Source: Aurantimonas marina (GTDB taxonomy: Bacteria; Pseudomonadota; Alphaproteobacteria; Rhizobiales; Rhizobiaceae). From it: a stretch of DNA of 64,000 nt. Both the position numbers and the translations under genes were made by a program. The first letter of the stretch is position 1; each line of letters starts with the position of its first letter. The notes beneath the pieces were generated by a model. The model saw only the letters and a list, made by a program, of their open reading frames with translations, ran no database searches and had not been told where the DNA came from. The stretch is taken from contig NZ_JADDXW010000016.1 in NCBI RefSeq assembly GCF_017183135.1, positions 1 to 64,000 of the forward strand. Reading direction: 5' to 3'. This document shows positions 1 to 9,553 of this stretch, one piece after another.

Positions 1-112
1 ACTGCCGCGCCGCCGCTTCCGCTTGCCCAATCTCGGTGATCGCCACGCCCGCCGCGACCGGCGCCCCGTAGCCCTTCAGCACTTCCTTGGCCTGATATTC
101 GTGGATGTTCAT
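1..112 (-). CDS. sucC: Succinyl-CoA synthetase beta subunit, N-terminal 37 residues (cut by window edge)
   Basis: ADP-forming succinate-CoA ligase beta chain of the TCA cycle. Only the first 37 residues are in the window; they begin MNIHEYQAKEVLKGYGAP, the typical opening of the ATP-grasp domain of SucC. The gene starts 63 bases downstream of the mdh stop on the same strand, which matches the common alphaproteobacterial order mdh-sucC-sucD-sucA-sucB. A strong hairpin lies in the gap, so transcription from mdh may be attenuated. Identification is from the N-terminus and gene context only. Confidence 0.93.
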   Translation of the reverse strand, partial: MNIHEYQAKEVLKGYGAPVAAGVAITEIGQAEAAARQ

Positions 113-147
113 CTGTGGTCTTCCTCGGCGGGGAGGGGAAAAGGAAC

Positions 148-168
148 GGGCCGCTCGATGAGCGGCCC
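148..168 (-). terminator. Hairpin between mdh and sucC, possible terminator or attenuator
   Basis: Perfect 9-bp stem GGGCCGCTC / GAGCGGCCC with a 3-base loop. On the minus strand it is followed by GTTCCTTTTCCCC, which is T-rich but interrupted. It lies just after the mdh stop and before the sucC start, so it may terminate part of the mdh transcripts or set the sucC level. Confidence 0.6.
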
Positions 169-175
169 GGCAAAA

Positions 176-1725
<1,550 letters not shown>

Positions 1726-2895
1726 TTAACCGGAGGCGCCGGGTGTCTGGGCTAGATAATCGTCCGATCGCATCTCGACGAGTCGGGAGACGGCGCGATC
1801 GAACTCGAAAGCGACGGTGCCCGAGCTCCCCCGATAGAGCCGATCCGCCGGCGCTTCGGCGGACATCACCAGCCGCCGACTCGCATCGTACAGCGCGTCC
1901 ACGAGGGTGATGAAGCGCTTGGCTTCATTGCGCTCGGCCTGATCCATCACCGGAACCCGGTCGAGCATCACCGTGTGGAAACGCCGCGCGATCGCCAGAT
2001 AGTCCTGCGCGCCGAGGGGGCGCTTCAACAGATCGTCGTAGGAAAAGCGCGCCGCCCCGTTACCGGCGCGCGGCACCTTCACTGTTCGTCCCTTCACCGA
2101 AAGCGACGCGGCGCCTTCCTTGGTGCCGTCAAGCAGCGTCAGCCAGATTGCGTCCATCCGGGCCTCGGCGGTCGGATCGAGCGGCGACAGATAGACGTCG
2201 TCGCGGCCGATCGCAGCAAGCCGGTAGTCTTCCGCGCCGTCGAGCGGGACGATATCGGTATGGGCTTTGAGAATGTCGATGAACGGCAGGAACAGCGGTC
2301 GGTTGAGACCGTCGCGATACAGATCGTCGGGCGCGACATTGGACGTCGCGACGAGCACGACGCCGTTTTCGAACAACGCCTTGAACAGCCGCGACAGGAT
2401 CATGGCGTCGGCGATGTCGGTCACTGCGAATTCATCGAAACACAGCAGTCGGACATCCTTGGCGATCTGGCCGGCGACCGGGCCGATCGGATCGTCGCCG
2501 CTGGCTGTTCCCGCCTTCACCGCCTTGCGATGGGCGCCGATGCGCTCATGAACGTCGCCCATGAAGGCATGGAAATGCACCCGCCGTTTCGCCGACACCG
2601 AACTCTGGCGAAAGAACATGTCCATGAGCATGGTCTTGCCGCGACCGACATCGCCATGGATGTAGACGCCGCGGATCGGGTCAGCCTCGCGCTTCTTGCC
2701 GAACAGCCAGCCGAGAGCGCTCTTCTTCGAGGCGACGGTGGCGGCCGAGAGCGTCTGATCGATGTGGTCGAGCCGGTCGGCAAGCGCCCTTTGACCCGGG
2801 TCCGCCTCGATCTCCTGGATGGCGATCAAATGCTCCAGCGCCGAGCGGACAGGTCCTTGCGCCTTCCTGTCGTCGCGCGTGGCGGTACTCGGCAT
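1726..2895 (-). CDS. zapE: Cell division protein ZapE (AFG1-like ATPase)
   Basis: AAA+ P-loop ATPase of the AFG1/LACE1/ZapE family; in Escherichia coli ZapE acts at the Z-ring under stress, and the mitochondrial relatives handle respiratory-chain quality control. Seen: Walker A GDVGRGKT at about residues 81-88, Walker B LLCFDEF with D154/E155, then ATSN sensor region. I chose the ATG at 2895 (389 residues), preceded by CGAGGA; a TTG at 2931 and an adjacent ATG at 2898 are alternatives. It lies upstream of mdh on the same strand, the usual Hyphomicrobiales neighbour. Confidence 0.93.
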   Translation of the reverse strand: MPSTATRDDRKAQGPVRSALEHLIAIQEIEADPGQRALADRLDHIDQTLSAATVASKKSALGWLFGKKREADPIRGVYIHGDVGRGKTMLMDMFFRQSSVSAKRRVHFHAFMGDVHERIGAHRKAVKAGTASGDDPIGPVAGQIAKDVRLLCFDEFAVTDIADAMILSRLFKALFENGVVLVATSNVAPDDLYRDGLNRPLFLPFIDILKAHTDIVPLDGAEDYRLAAIGRDDVYLSPLDPTAEARMDAIWLTLLDGTKEGAASLSVKGRTVKVPRAGNGAARFSYDDLLKRPLGAQDYLAIARRFHTVMLDRVPVMDQAERNEAKRFITLVDALYDASRRLVMSAEAPADRLYRGSSGTVAFEFDRAVSRLVEMRSDDYLAQTPGASG

Positions 2896-2996
2896 CATTC
2901 CTCGAAGGGTCGTTGGTAAAGCTGGCGACAACCTGGGCCAGGATCACGGCAAAGTCTGGCAGCCGAGCCGAGCAGCCTGGCTTGGTCCGAAGCGTG

Positions 2997-3028
2997 GCCG
3001 GACAGCGTCATGCGCGACGCTGTCCGGC
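2997..3028 (-). terminator. 13-bp perfect hairpin after the Omp19-like gene
   Basis: GCCGGACAGCGTC pairs perfectly with GACGCTGTCCGGC around a 6-base loop, directly after the lipoprotein stop at 3037 on the minus strand. There is no T-run on either side, so it may be a processing/stability hairpin or a Rho-assisted terminator, not a classic intrinsic one. Confidence 0.5.
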
Positions 3029-3036
3029 GCCGGTGC

Positions 3037-3618
3037 CTACCGGTAGAGGCTGATCGGCTGGCCGCTCTTGGTACGGCCCTCGTAGCGCGATCCGCCCGAC
3101 GAGCTCAAATTGGCGACATTGGAGCCGCCGGAATCCTTCAGCACCACCTGATTGCCCGAGACGTCCCAGGCACTGACGTCGGCGACTGCGCCAGGGCAGC
3201 CGCGTGATGCCGCCCGATAGCCGCCGGTCCACTTGGTCAGCGACAAGATAATCTGGCAGTTGCCGCCCGTCGTCGTCACCTTGTAAGCGCCGAGCACGGA
3301 GTTGCGCGAGATTGGCCCGCTGCTGACAGATGCGACCTTGGTCTCCTGATTTGTCGAACCGTCGACAGATGCATTCTGGCCGGTCTGGTCCGTCTCGTTT
3401 GCCATCACATCGGTTTCGCTTTCGAAGGGCGAATTCTGCGACGTCGACGGTGCCGCCGGCGGTGGCGGTGGCGGCAGTTGCCGGGCCGCAACCTGCTGCC
3501 GCGGTGCCGGGGTCAGCGGCGCCGGCCCGCTGCTCTCGAAGGACGGCATCGAGCGCGAACAGCCCGCCGCCAGAAGCAGCGTGACGAGTACCGCGCCCGT
3601 CCTGGTCAAATTGGTCAT
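3037..3618 (-). CDS. Omp19-like AprI/Inh protease-inhibitor lipoprotein
   Basis: Predicted outer-membrane lipoprotein of 193 residues. The N-terminus MTNLTRTGAVLVTLLLAAGC is a signal peptide ending in a lipobox with the acylated Cys at residue 20. A Pro/Gln/Ser-rich linker (roughly 21-95) follows, then a C-terminal beta-barrel domain with the AprI/Inh pattern VLGAYKVTTTGG-CQIILSLTKW and a terminal R-YEGRTKSGQPISLYR. Brucella Omp19 has the same architecture and inhibits host proteases; whether this one does is inference. Start at 3618 chosen because it begins the signal peptide and has GGGGTAATC upstream. Confidence 0.85.
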   Translation of the reverse strand: MTNLTRTGAVLVTLLLAAGCSRSMPSFESSGPAPLTPAPRQQVAARQLPPPPPPAAPSTSQNSPFESETDVMANETDQTGQNASVDGSTNQETKVASVSSGPISRNSVLGAYKVTTTGGNCQIILSLTKWTGGYRAASRGCPGAVADVSAWDVSGNQVVLKDSGGSNVANLSSSGGSRYEGRTKSGQPISLYR

Positions 3619-3823
3619 GAGATTACCCCGTGCATGTCTTGTTCCTTGCGGTCCCGGGCCGACACGCCCAAGACATTCCTCGTCATAAAGCGGACCACTG
3701 CCACGCTTCGCAAGGCTCAATTGTGTCGAAATGCAACAGAAGTCGGTTCATGTGACCCGCAATCCACGAAAACCGACCGAAAAAGGACGGACCTGCCAGG
3801 TCCAAACGCGCGGCCGAGCTTGT

Positions 3824-4474
3824 TCAAGCGTCGGCGAGCGCGCGAGAAAAATCCCCGGTTTCCGGGTTCATCACCCAGAGTTCGCCGGATCGGATGTCGA
3901 CCCACGCCCCGTGCAGCGACAGCGCACCCTCGCTTTCCAGTTTTTCCACGGCGGGAAACGTCCTGAGATTGGCGATGGAATAACGAATGGCGATGCGCTC
4001 CAGCGCCGCCTGCCGCTCGTTCGCGGTCATGTGATCGTTGGCGCCGACCGCCCGCGCCACCGGATCGAGAAGGCTCATCCACTTGCCGATGAAATCGCCT
4101 GGCGACAGCGGCTCGGCGGCCGGCGACAGCGCGGCGTGGATGCCGCCGCAGCCACCATGGCCGAGCACGACCACATGCTCGACCTTGAGCGCGTGCAGGG
4201 CGAATTCCAACGCCGCCGAGGTCGAATGAAATTCTCCGTCCGGCGAATGCGGCGGAACAAGATTGGCGACGTTGCGCACGACGAAAATCTCGCCCGGCGC
4301 CGTGTCGAAGATCGTCTCGGGCGCGGCGCGGGAATCGCAGCAGGCGATCACCATCGTTTTCGGGCTTTGTCCGGCCTCGGCGAGCTGCCGCATGCGCTGA
4401 CGTTCCTGCGGCAACCGCTTGTCGACAAAAGCGCGATAGCCATTGAGGAGGTGGTCGGGAAGAAATTTCGTCAT
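3824..4474 (-). CDS. Beta-class carbonic anhydrase
   Basis: Interconverts CO2 and bicarbonate in the cytoplasm. 216 residues, the usual length. Zinc ligands are C46 (in CCDSR), H106 and C109 (in GHGGCG); the catalytic dyad D47/R49 is intact. The start at 4474 opens MTKFLPDHLLNGY, the typical beginning of this bacterial subfamily. It follows pdxY on the same strand with a 78-base gap, so co-transcription is possible. Confidence 0.95.
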   Translation of the reverse strand: MTKFLPDHLLNGYRAFVDKRLPQERQRMRQLAEAGQSPKTMVIACCDSRAAPETIFDTAPGEIFVVRNVANLVPPHSPDGEFHSTSAALEFALHALKVEHVVVLGHGGCGGIHAALSPAAEPLSPGDFIGKWMSLLDPVARAVGANDHMTANERQAALERIAIRYSIANLRTFPAVEKLESEGALSLHGAWVDIRSGELWVMNPETGDFSRALADA

Positions 4475-4552
4475 GCGGCGATCAGTAGCGCTTCGCTGCG
4501 GCGCAATCAATTGCCCTGCCGCCGCCCACACACAGCCCGACAGCCGCACCGA

Positions 4553-5446
4553 TCAAGCCCGGCGCCCGCCGCCGGGATAGGCGAGGCTCCGGGTCTGAAC
4601 CATCGCCATCGGATGCTTGAGACTGTCACTATCGGTTTCGAGCGTCAGTTCGTCGGCACCGCGCTTCGTCGTGCGGGCGAGGATTTCGAACACCGTCGCC
4701 GTGGTCGTCCGCAGTGCCTTTTCGACGGGTAGTCCGGCGAGGATGCGGGCGAGATACACCGCTGCGGTCAGATCGCCGAGACCATGCGGCGGATTCTCGA
4801 TCACCCGATGTTCGGCGAGCATCGCCTGGAAATCATGCACCAGGAGATTGCCGATCCCACCGCGGAGCATCGCGAAGGCCGAGGTGACGATGACGGTTCG
4901 GGGGCCGAGCGCGGTGGCGGCCTCTATCAGATGGACGTTGTCGGTCAGTTCCAGACTGCAGAGGAATTCCAGCTCGAAACGGTTCGGCGTCGCGATATCG
5001 GCGAGCGGAATCAACCGGTCGCGGATCGCCTCCAGCATCGCCTGCGGCTGGTACAATCTGCCGCTATCGCCGATCACCGGATCGCAGATATAGATCGCGT
5101 TCGGATTGACTCGCTTGACGGCTTCGATCAGGCGCCTGATGGGTTCGATCTGATCGCCGGAGCCGAAATAGCCGGTGAGGATCGCGCCGACCTCACCGAG
5201 CCAGGGTGCCCCCGCCAGATCGTCGATCAGCGCCGAGAATTCAGCTTCCGGCGGAACGATCCGGGTGGCTGGTCCATGGCCCGGATGCCAGGGCAGAGTC
5301 ACGGTGGGAACCGACCAGACCGGGAAGCCGAGGGATTCCAGCGCGAACACCGCCGCGCGGTTGCCGACGGTGCCGCGCGCCACATGGCTCGACACCGAGA
5401 TCACGGCCGGCCGGTCGCTCTGCTGAATGGACTTGGCTGTCGGCAT
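4553..5446 (-). CDS. pdxY: Pyridoxal kinase
   Basis: ATP-dependent kinase of pyridoxal in vitamin B6 salvage, ribokinase-like fold, 297 residues. Supporting motifs: ISVSSHVARGTVGNRAAVFALESLG at the N-terminus (substrate loop), VPTVTLPWHPGHG, ICDPVIGDSG, and the anion-hole region NPPHGLGDLTAA. The common bacterial motif ends GTGD; here HGLGD retains the catalytic Asp. The upstream neighbour is an 85-residue membrane protein ending 10 bases before this start, suggesting an operon with the carbonic anhydrase downstream. Confidence 0.92.
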   Translation of the reverse strand: MPTAKSIQQSDRPAVISVSSHVARGTVGNRAAVFALESLGFPVWSVPTVTLPWHPGHGPATRIVPPEAEFSALIDDLAGAPWLGEVGAILTGYFGSGDQIEPIRRLIEAVKRVNPNAIYICDPVIGDSGRLYQPQAMLEAIRDRLIPLADIATPNRFELEFLCSLELTDNVHLIEAATALGPRTVIVTSAFAMLRGGIGNLLVHDFQAMLAEHRVIENPPHGLGDLTAAVYLARILAGLPVEKALRTTTATVFEILARTTKRGADELTLETDSDSLKHPMAMVQTRSLAYPGGGRRA

Positions 5447-5456
5447 GGGCGGCCGT

Positions 5457-5714
5457 TCAATCGCTGGCGAGCTGGATGGCGAGAAGGACGGCGAAGACGA
5501 TGAAGCCGACGATCGCGGCAAGACGTCCGATGCGCGTGCCGATGACCTCGATCCGATCGTTCGGATCGGCGTCGCGCGCCATGAAATGATCGCGCGTCCT
5601 GAACAGCATCGCCTCCGTGTGCCCGCCGACCTGCGGCTCGGTCTCCTGGCGCACGCGGTCGAGGATGGCTTTTGCCTCGCGCTGCCGCTCGTCGTCGTGA
5701 TGATGGCCGGTCAT
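5457..5714 (-). CDS. Small tail-anchored membrane protein, 85 aa, unknown function
   Basis: Begins MTGHHHDDERQREAKAILDRVRQ, a charged His-rich amphipathic stretch, and ends in one hydrophobic segment (about residues 63-82, AAIVGFIVFAVLLAIQ), so the bulk should face the cytoplasm. I do not recognise a characterised function, though small proteins of this layout are common in Hyphomicrobiales. It is 10 bases upstream of pdxY and probably in the same transcript. Longer upstream frames lack coding character, and this ATG gives a clean charged-head/tail-anchor protein. Confidence 0.7.
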   Translation of the reverse strand: MTGHHHDDERQREAKAILDRVRQETEPQVGGHTEAMLFRTRDHFMARDADPNDRIEVIGTRIGRLAAIVGFIVFAVLLAIQLASD

Positions 5715-5838
5715 GCGAAATCTCTGTCGCAAAAGCCGGTCGAGAGCAACCGTGAGTGTGGCTGGCACCTTCTGGAACTCACCAGGATGGTCTACATAGT
5801 CGCCGACGGGCCGCCCCGCCCATGACCGGAGACCCACC

Positions 5839-6465
5839 ATGCCTTCCCTTGCCGCCGCCCGACCGCCCCGTATTCGCGCCTTCGTCACCGCGTTCGTCAT
5901 CGCCGTCCTTGCTCCGCTGCTGTCGGCCTGCGGGATCAACGCGATCCCGACTTATGAGGAGCAGGCCAAGGCCACCTGGGCGCAGGTCGAGAACCAGTAT
6001 CAGCGCCGCGCCGACCTGATCCCCAACCTCATCGAGACGGTCAAGGGCTTCGCCGCGCAGGAGCGCGAGGTGCTGACCGCCGTGGTCGAGGCGCGCGCCA
6101 AGGCGACGCAGACGCAGATCAATGCCGATCAGCTGACCGACCCGGCCGCGATCCAGAAATTCCAGGCGGCCCAGGACCAGCTCTCCGGCGCGCTGTCGCG
6201 CCTGCTGGTCACGGTCGAGCGCTATCCCGACATCAAATCCAACCAGAATTTCCTGGCTCTCCAGAGCCAGCTCGAAGGCACCGAAAACCGTATCTCGGTC
6301 GCTCGCCGCGACTATATCGACGCGGTCCGCGTCTATAACACCGAGCTGAAAACCATCCCCGGCCGCTGGATCGCCGCGCTATTCTATCCAGAGGCAAAGG
6401 AAATGCAGGCCTTCACCGCGACGGCCGGCGCCGAGACGCCGCCCAAGGTCGACTTCGGCCAATGA
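5839..6465 (+). CDS. lemA: LemA family lipoprotein
   Basis: 208-residue LemA-fold protein. N-terminal signal with lipobox LLSACG (Cys near residue 31), then the diagnostic TYEEQAKATWAQVENQYQRRADLIPNLIETVKG and the long helical ENRISVARRDYIDAVRVYNTELKTIPGRW segment. The start has GGAGACCCACC upstream. It is the first gene of a three-gene operon with two TPM-domain proteins (13-base and 2-base gaps), a frequent arrangement. LemA function is poorly defined; the lipobox suggests periplasmic membrane anchoring. Confidence 0.95.
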   Translation: MPSLAAARPPRIRAFVTAFVIAVLAPLLSACGINAIPTYEEQAKATWAQVENQYQRRADLIPNLIETVKGFAAQEREVLTAVVEARAKATQTQINADQLTDPAAIQKFQAAQDQLSGALSRLLVTVERYPDIKSNQNFLALQSQLEGTENRISVARRDYIDAVRVYNTELKTIPGRWIAALFYPEAKEMQAFTATAGAETPPKVDFGQ

Positions 6466-6478
6466 GGAGTACGCCAGC

Positions 6479-7363
6479 ATGGCGATGACGCCGCGGCGCG
6501 ATACGCATCCCACCCGGCCTTGGCCCGCGCTGCGCCGTGTCGCCCGGCCGACCCTTGGCGCCGCCACCTGGCTGGGCCTGGCTATGGCCCTGTTGCTGGG
6601 GGCCGCGGCCCCCTCGGAGGCGCAGGAATTCCCGCCCCTCACCGGCCGCGTGGTCGACACCGCCGACCTGCTCGACCCGGGCGCGGAAGCGGCCCTGACC
6701 GAGAAGTTGGCCGCCTTCGAGGCGCAGTCGAGCGACCAGGTCGTGGTGGCCACCATCCCCGACCTGCAAGGCTACGACATCGCCGACTATGCCAACCGGC
6801 TGGCGCGGCAATGGGCGATCGGCCAGAAGGACGAGGACAACGGCGTCCTGCTGCTGGTCAGCCGCGACGATCGCAAGGTCCGTATCGAGGTCGGTTACGG
6901 TCTCGAGGGCACCCTGACCGACGCGCTGTCGACGCTGGTCATCCAGAACGACATCCTGCCGGCCTTTCGAAGCGGCGACTATCCGGCCGGTATCGTAAAG
7001 GGGGTCGACGGCATCCTGCAGGTCCTGTCCGGCGACGCGGCCGAGCTAGAAGCGCGGGCTCAGCGCAATGAATCCTGGTCCGGCGGCGAGGTCTCGGACT
7101 GGCTGTTCACGCTGTTCTTCGTTGGCGTCTGGGTCTTCGTGATCGGCAGTTTCGTGATGACCAATCTCGCGCGGCGCCACGGCCGCAAGATCGGCAAGAA
7201 CCGCTATCGCTGGCTCGGCATGATCTGGGCCCTCGATGCCGCCGGCAGGTCGCGACGATCCGGTCATGGCGGATTTTCAGGTGGCGGCGGCGGTTTCGGC
7301 GGCGGCGGCTTTTCCGGCGGTGGTGGATCATTTGGCGGCGGCGGATCGTCGGGGAGCTGGTAG
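6479..7363 (+). CDS. TPM-domain protein, YgcG-like, with Gly-rich C-terminus
   Basis: 294 residues: signal peptide (about 1-49, ending near SEAQ), a TPM (TLP18.3/Psb32/MOLO-1) domain at about 50-190 with FPPLTGRVVDTADLL, VVVATIPDLQGYDIADYANRLARQWAIG and VRIEVGYGLEGTLTD, a transmembrane helix near 205-225, and a C-terminal low-complexity tail of repeated GGGFGGGGFSGG blocks. The fold is secreted or periplasmic and membrane anchored. The enzyme activity of bacterial TPM proteins is uncertain. Paired with lemA and a second TPM gene. Confidence 0.92.
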   Translation: MAMTPRRDTHPTRPWPALRRVARPTLGAATWLGLAMALLLGAAAPSEAQEFPPLTGRVVDTADLLDPGAEAALTEKLAAFEAQSSDQVVVATIPDLQGYDIADYANRLARQWAIGQKDEDNGVLLLVSRDDRKVRIEVGYGLEGTLTDALSTLVIQNDILPAFRSGDYPAGIVKGVDGILQVLSGDAAELEARAQRNESWSGGEVSDWLFTLFFVGVWVFVIGSFVMTNLARRHGRKIGKNRYRWLGMIWALDAAGRSRRSGHGGFSGGGGGFGGGGFSGGGGSFGGGGSSGSW

Positions 7364-7365
7364 AT

Positions 7366-8004
7366 ATGGCGCATCTCAGTTTCACCGAGGCCGATCATGT
7401 GCGCATCGCCGAGGCCATCCGGGCCGCTGAAGCGGCCACCACCGGCGAGATATACGCGGTTTTCGCGCGCACCAGCGACGCCTATGTCTTCGTGCCGGCG
7501 ACGATCGCGCTCGCCTTGTCGCTGGTCGCCGCGCTGCTGGCGGCGCTGTTCGCGCCGCTAGCCGGCTTGGCGATCTCGGGCCTGGCGCTGGTGACCAGCC
7601 AGCTTGCCGCGACACTGCTGCTGCTGGTGCTGTTCGCGGTCGTCCCGTCGCTGCGCATGGCGTTCGTGCCGCGCGCCGTCGCCGAGGATCGCGCCCATCG
7701 CATGGCGCTGTCGCAGTTCTTCGCCCACAATATCCATGCAACCGTCGGGCGGACCGGAATCCTCGTCTTCGTGTCCGAAGCCGAGCGCTATGCCGAGATC
7801 GTCGCCGACGCGGAGATCGCCGCCAAGGTGCCGCAGGAGGCCTGGGATGCCATCGTCACCGACCTCATCGCCGCCGCCCGGGACAACCGCCTGCCCGAGG
7901 GCTATATCCAGGCCGTTACCGCGGCCGGCGCGATCCTGACCGAGCATTTTCCCGGCGACCATGCCAATCCGAACGAGATCGACGACCGGCTGGTGGAGAT
8001 TTGA
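7366..8004 (+). CDS. Second TPM-domain membrane protein
   Basis: 212 residues starting 2 bases after the previous stop, so translation is probably coupled. Begins MAHLSFTEADHVRIAEAIRAAEAATTGEIYAVFARTSDAY (TPM N-terminal part), is interrupted by a hydrophobic insertion with two or three helices (about 42-100), and resumes with RTGILVFVSEAERYAEIVADAEI. This split topology is the standard second TPM protein of LemA operons. Likely inner membrane with the TPM domain assembled from the two flanking parts. Confidence 0.9.
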   Translation: MAHLSFTEADHVRIAEAIRAAEAATTGEIYAVFARTSDAYVFVPATIALALSLVAALLAALFAPLAGLAISGLALVTSQLAATLLLLVLFAVVPSLRMAFVPRAVAEDRAHRMALSQFFAHNIHATVGRTGILVFVSEAERYAEIVADAEIAAKVPQEAWDAIVTDLIAAARDNRLPEGYIQAVTAAGAILTEHFPGDHANPNEIDDRLVEI

Positions 8005-8041
8005 GGGGAGCGAATTGCCCGAGAAATGGAATGCGAGGCTT

Positions 8042-8110
8042 CCGTCTCGGGACGAAGCTCTGAGACGGGGTCCGCCAGGCAGCTCTCGGCTTCCTGTGGC
8101 GAGAGCTGCC
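8042..8110. terminator. Two consecutive hairpins between convergent genes
   Basis: First stem CCGTCTC (8042-8048) / GAGACGG (8062-8068); second stem GGCAGCTCTCG (8078-8088) / CGAGAGCTGCC (8100-8110), 11 bp perfect. They lie between the end of the TPM operon and the end of the DUF1993 remnant. No T-run follows, so this is a probable bidirectional or Rho-assisted terminator. Confidence 0.45.
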
Positions 8111-8122
8111 GTAACCATGGCA

Positions 8123-8691
8123 TCATCGGCTTTGCGGCATCGACTCCGGTCGAAGATATGCCGACATGTGGGGAACGTAATCGGCTTTTCCGAGCTCTAC
8201 CCCTTGGCTTCGCAGGATGGCGTAGGCTGTAATCAGATGAAAATAGAATTGGGCCAGCGCCCAGTCCCGCGCATATTGCTCGCCGGTCATGTCGAAGACG
8301 AGGCCGTTCGGAAGTTCGATTGTGATCGTGCGTTTCGTGCCCGCGTCGAGCGCATCTGATCCAAGCCCACCCAGCAACGACAGAGTTTGATCGATCCGGG
8401 CCTGTGCATCCGAAAGTGTACCCGGCTCTTCACCCGCGCTTCTGCCCGCCCGACCCAGCTGCTCTAACGTCTCTGGCAGGGGATCCCCCGGAGTCGGAAT
8501 GTTGCTTCCTGCGCCTGCAAACAGGCAAAGCAGACCTGGGATGAAAGGGGGTACATGTCCGGCGCAAGTCGCGCGGACAGCAGCGCCTCGGCGCCGGCGT
8601 CCGGGATCTGCTTCTGTGCCTTGTCAAGCCAACCCGATAGGGCGCGCAGCATCTGCGTGTAGGTTGGGACAAGAAGGTTGGTCAGTGACAT
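8123..8691 (-). pseudogene. DUF1993 family protein, interrupted by one frameshift
   Basis: The N-terminal part (from ATG 8691) reads MSLTNLLVPTYTQMLRALSGWLDKAQ and APDMYPLSSQVCFACLQAQEATFRLRG; the C-terminal part, in another frame, reads ETLEQLGRAG, then IDQTLSLLGGLGSDALDAG and LPNGLVFDMTGEQYARDWALAQFYFHLITAYAILRSQGVELGKADY. Together they make one DUF1993 protein of about 188 residues. The frames join at a G5 run (C5 on the plus strand, 8485-8489); adding one G restores LRGDPLPETLEQL. Either a real inactivating deletion or a sequencing error. DUF1993 proteins are DinB-like helical bundles of unknown role. Confidence 0.8.
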
Positions 8692-8858
8692 GGGGTACTC
8701 CTGAAACCTGATGGTCTGACACCAGACCGTACGAGGCTGCGATCGGACAGCCCTGTTCCGGATTAGTCGGATCGCTCGGAGATGACCATCAAGGGTCGGA
8801 GACCGTCAACATGATTGGCGGGCCCTTTTGGATCGTGGCGGACGGGTCCGCTTTTTTT

Positions 8859-9437
8859 TCACCGCGCCATCGCGTGATAGGCTGCGTTCGGCTTCATATC
8901 CGTCGCGGAGGCGACCCGGTTCGACATGGCGAAGAACGCCGCCACCGAGGCGATGTCGAAGATCGCCCGGTTCGAATAGCCGGCGTCGCGCAGCGCCTGC
9001 CGGTCCGCCTCGACGATCGTGTCCGGCCGCTCGGTGAGCTTGACGACGAAATCCAGCATCGCCGTCCGCTTCGCGTCGAGCCCGGCCGCGCGCCAGTTTT
9101 GCGCGATCGTCTCACCGAAATGCGCGTCGCCGGCAAGCTGCCGGACGGCGGCCCCGTGCGCGGTCAGGCAGTAATGGCAGTGGTTGATCGCCGAGACGAC
9201 CACCGCGATGATCTCGCGATCGAGCTTGTCGATCTCGCTCTCGCCCAGCATCAGCTCGTTATAGAAGGTCGAGAACGCCTCGAGCTTCTTTTCGTCGAAG
9301 GCGTAGGCGACGAGCACGTTTGGCACGAGGCCCAGCTTCTCCTCGCATTTGGCGAAATAGGTTTTCGTACGTTCCGACAATGGTTCGGCGACGCCGAGAT
9401 CGAGCGCGGTAACGGCATCTTGATGGTCGTCTTCCAT
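8859..9437 (-). CDS. AhpD-like peroxidase-related enzyme (carboxymuconolactone decarboxylase fold)
   Basis: 192 residues of the uncharacterised peroxidase-related family. The redox motif CHYCLTAHG (about residues 89-97) has the two Cys and downstream His of AhpD-type active sites, within IIAVVVSAINHCHYC. The N-terminus carries the family pattern TYFAKCEEKLGLVPNVLVAYAFDEKKLEAF. Start at 9437 chosen because GGAGGAAGC precedes the ATG. It is divergent from the large NAD-GDH gene (117-base gap). Substrate unknown; a peroxide-scavenging role is inferred from family. Confidence 0.88.
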   Translation of the reverse strand: MEDDHQDAVTALDLGVAEPLSERTKTYFAKCEEKLGLVPNVLVAYAFDEKKLEAFSTFYNELMLGESEIDKLDREIIAVVVSAINHCHYCLTAHGAAVRQLAGDAHFGETIAQNWRAAGLDAKRTAMLDFVVKLTERPDTIVEADRQALRDAGYSNRAIFDIASVAAFFAMSNRVASATDMKPNAAYHAMAR

Positions 9438-9553
9438 GCTTCCTCCCCCAGATGAAATGCCGTGTGGGAATGCCCGCAGGCATCGCACACTGGCGCCACT
9501 CCCCTATGATAGGGTGCTTGGACAGACAAGGCGACGCTTGGAGCGCGGCACGA

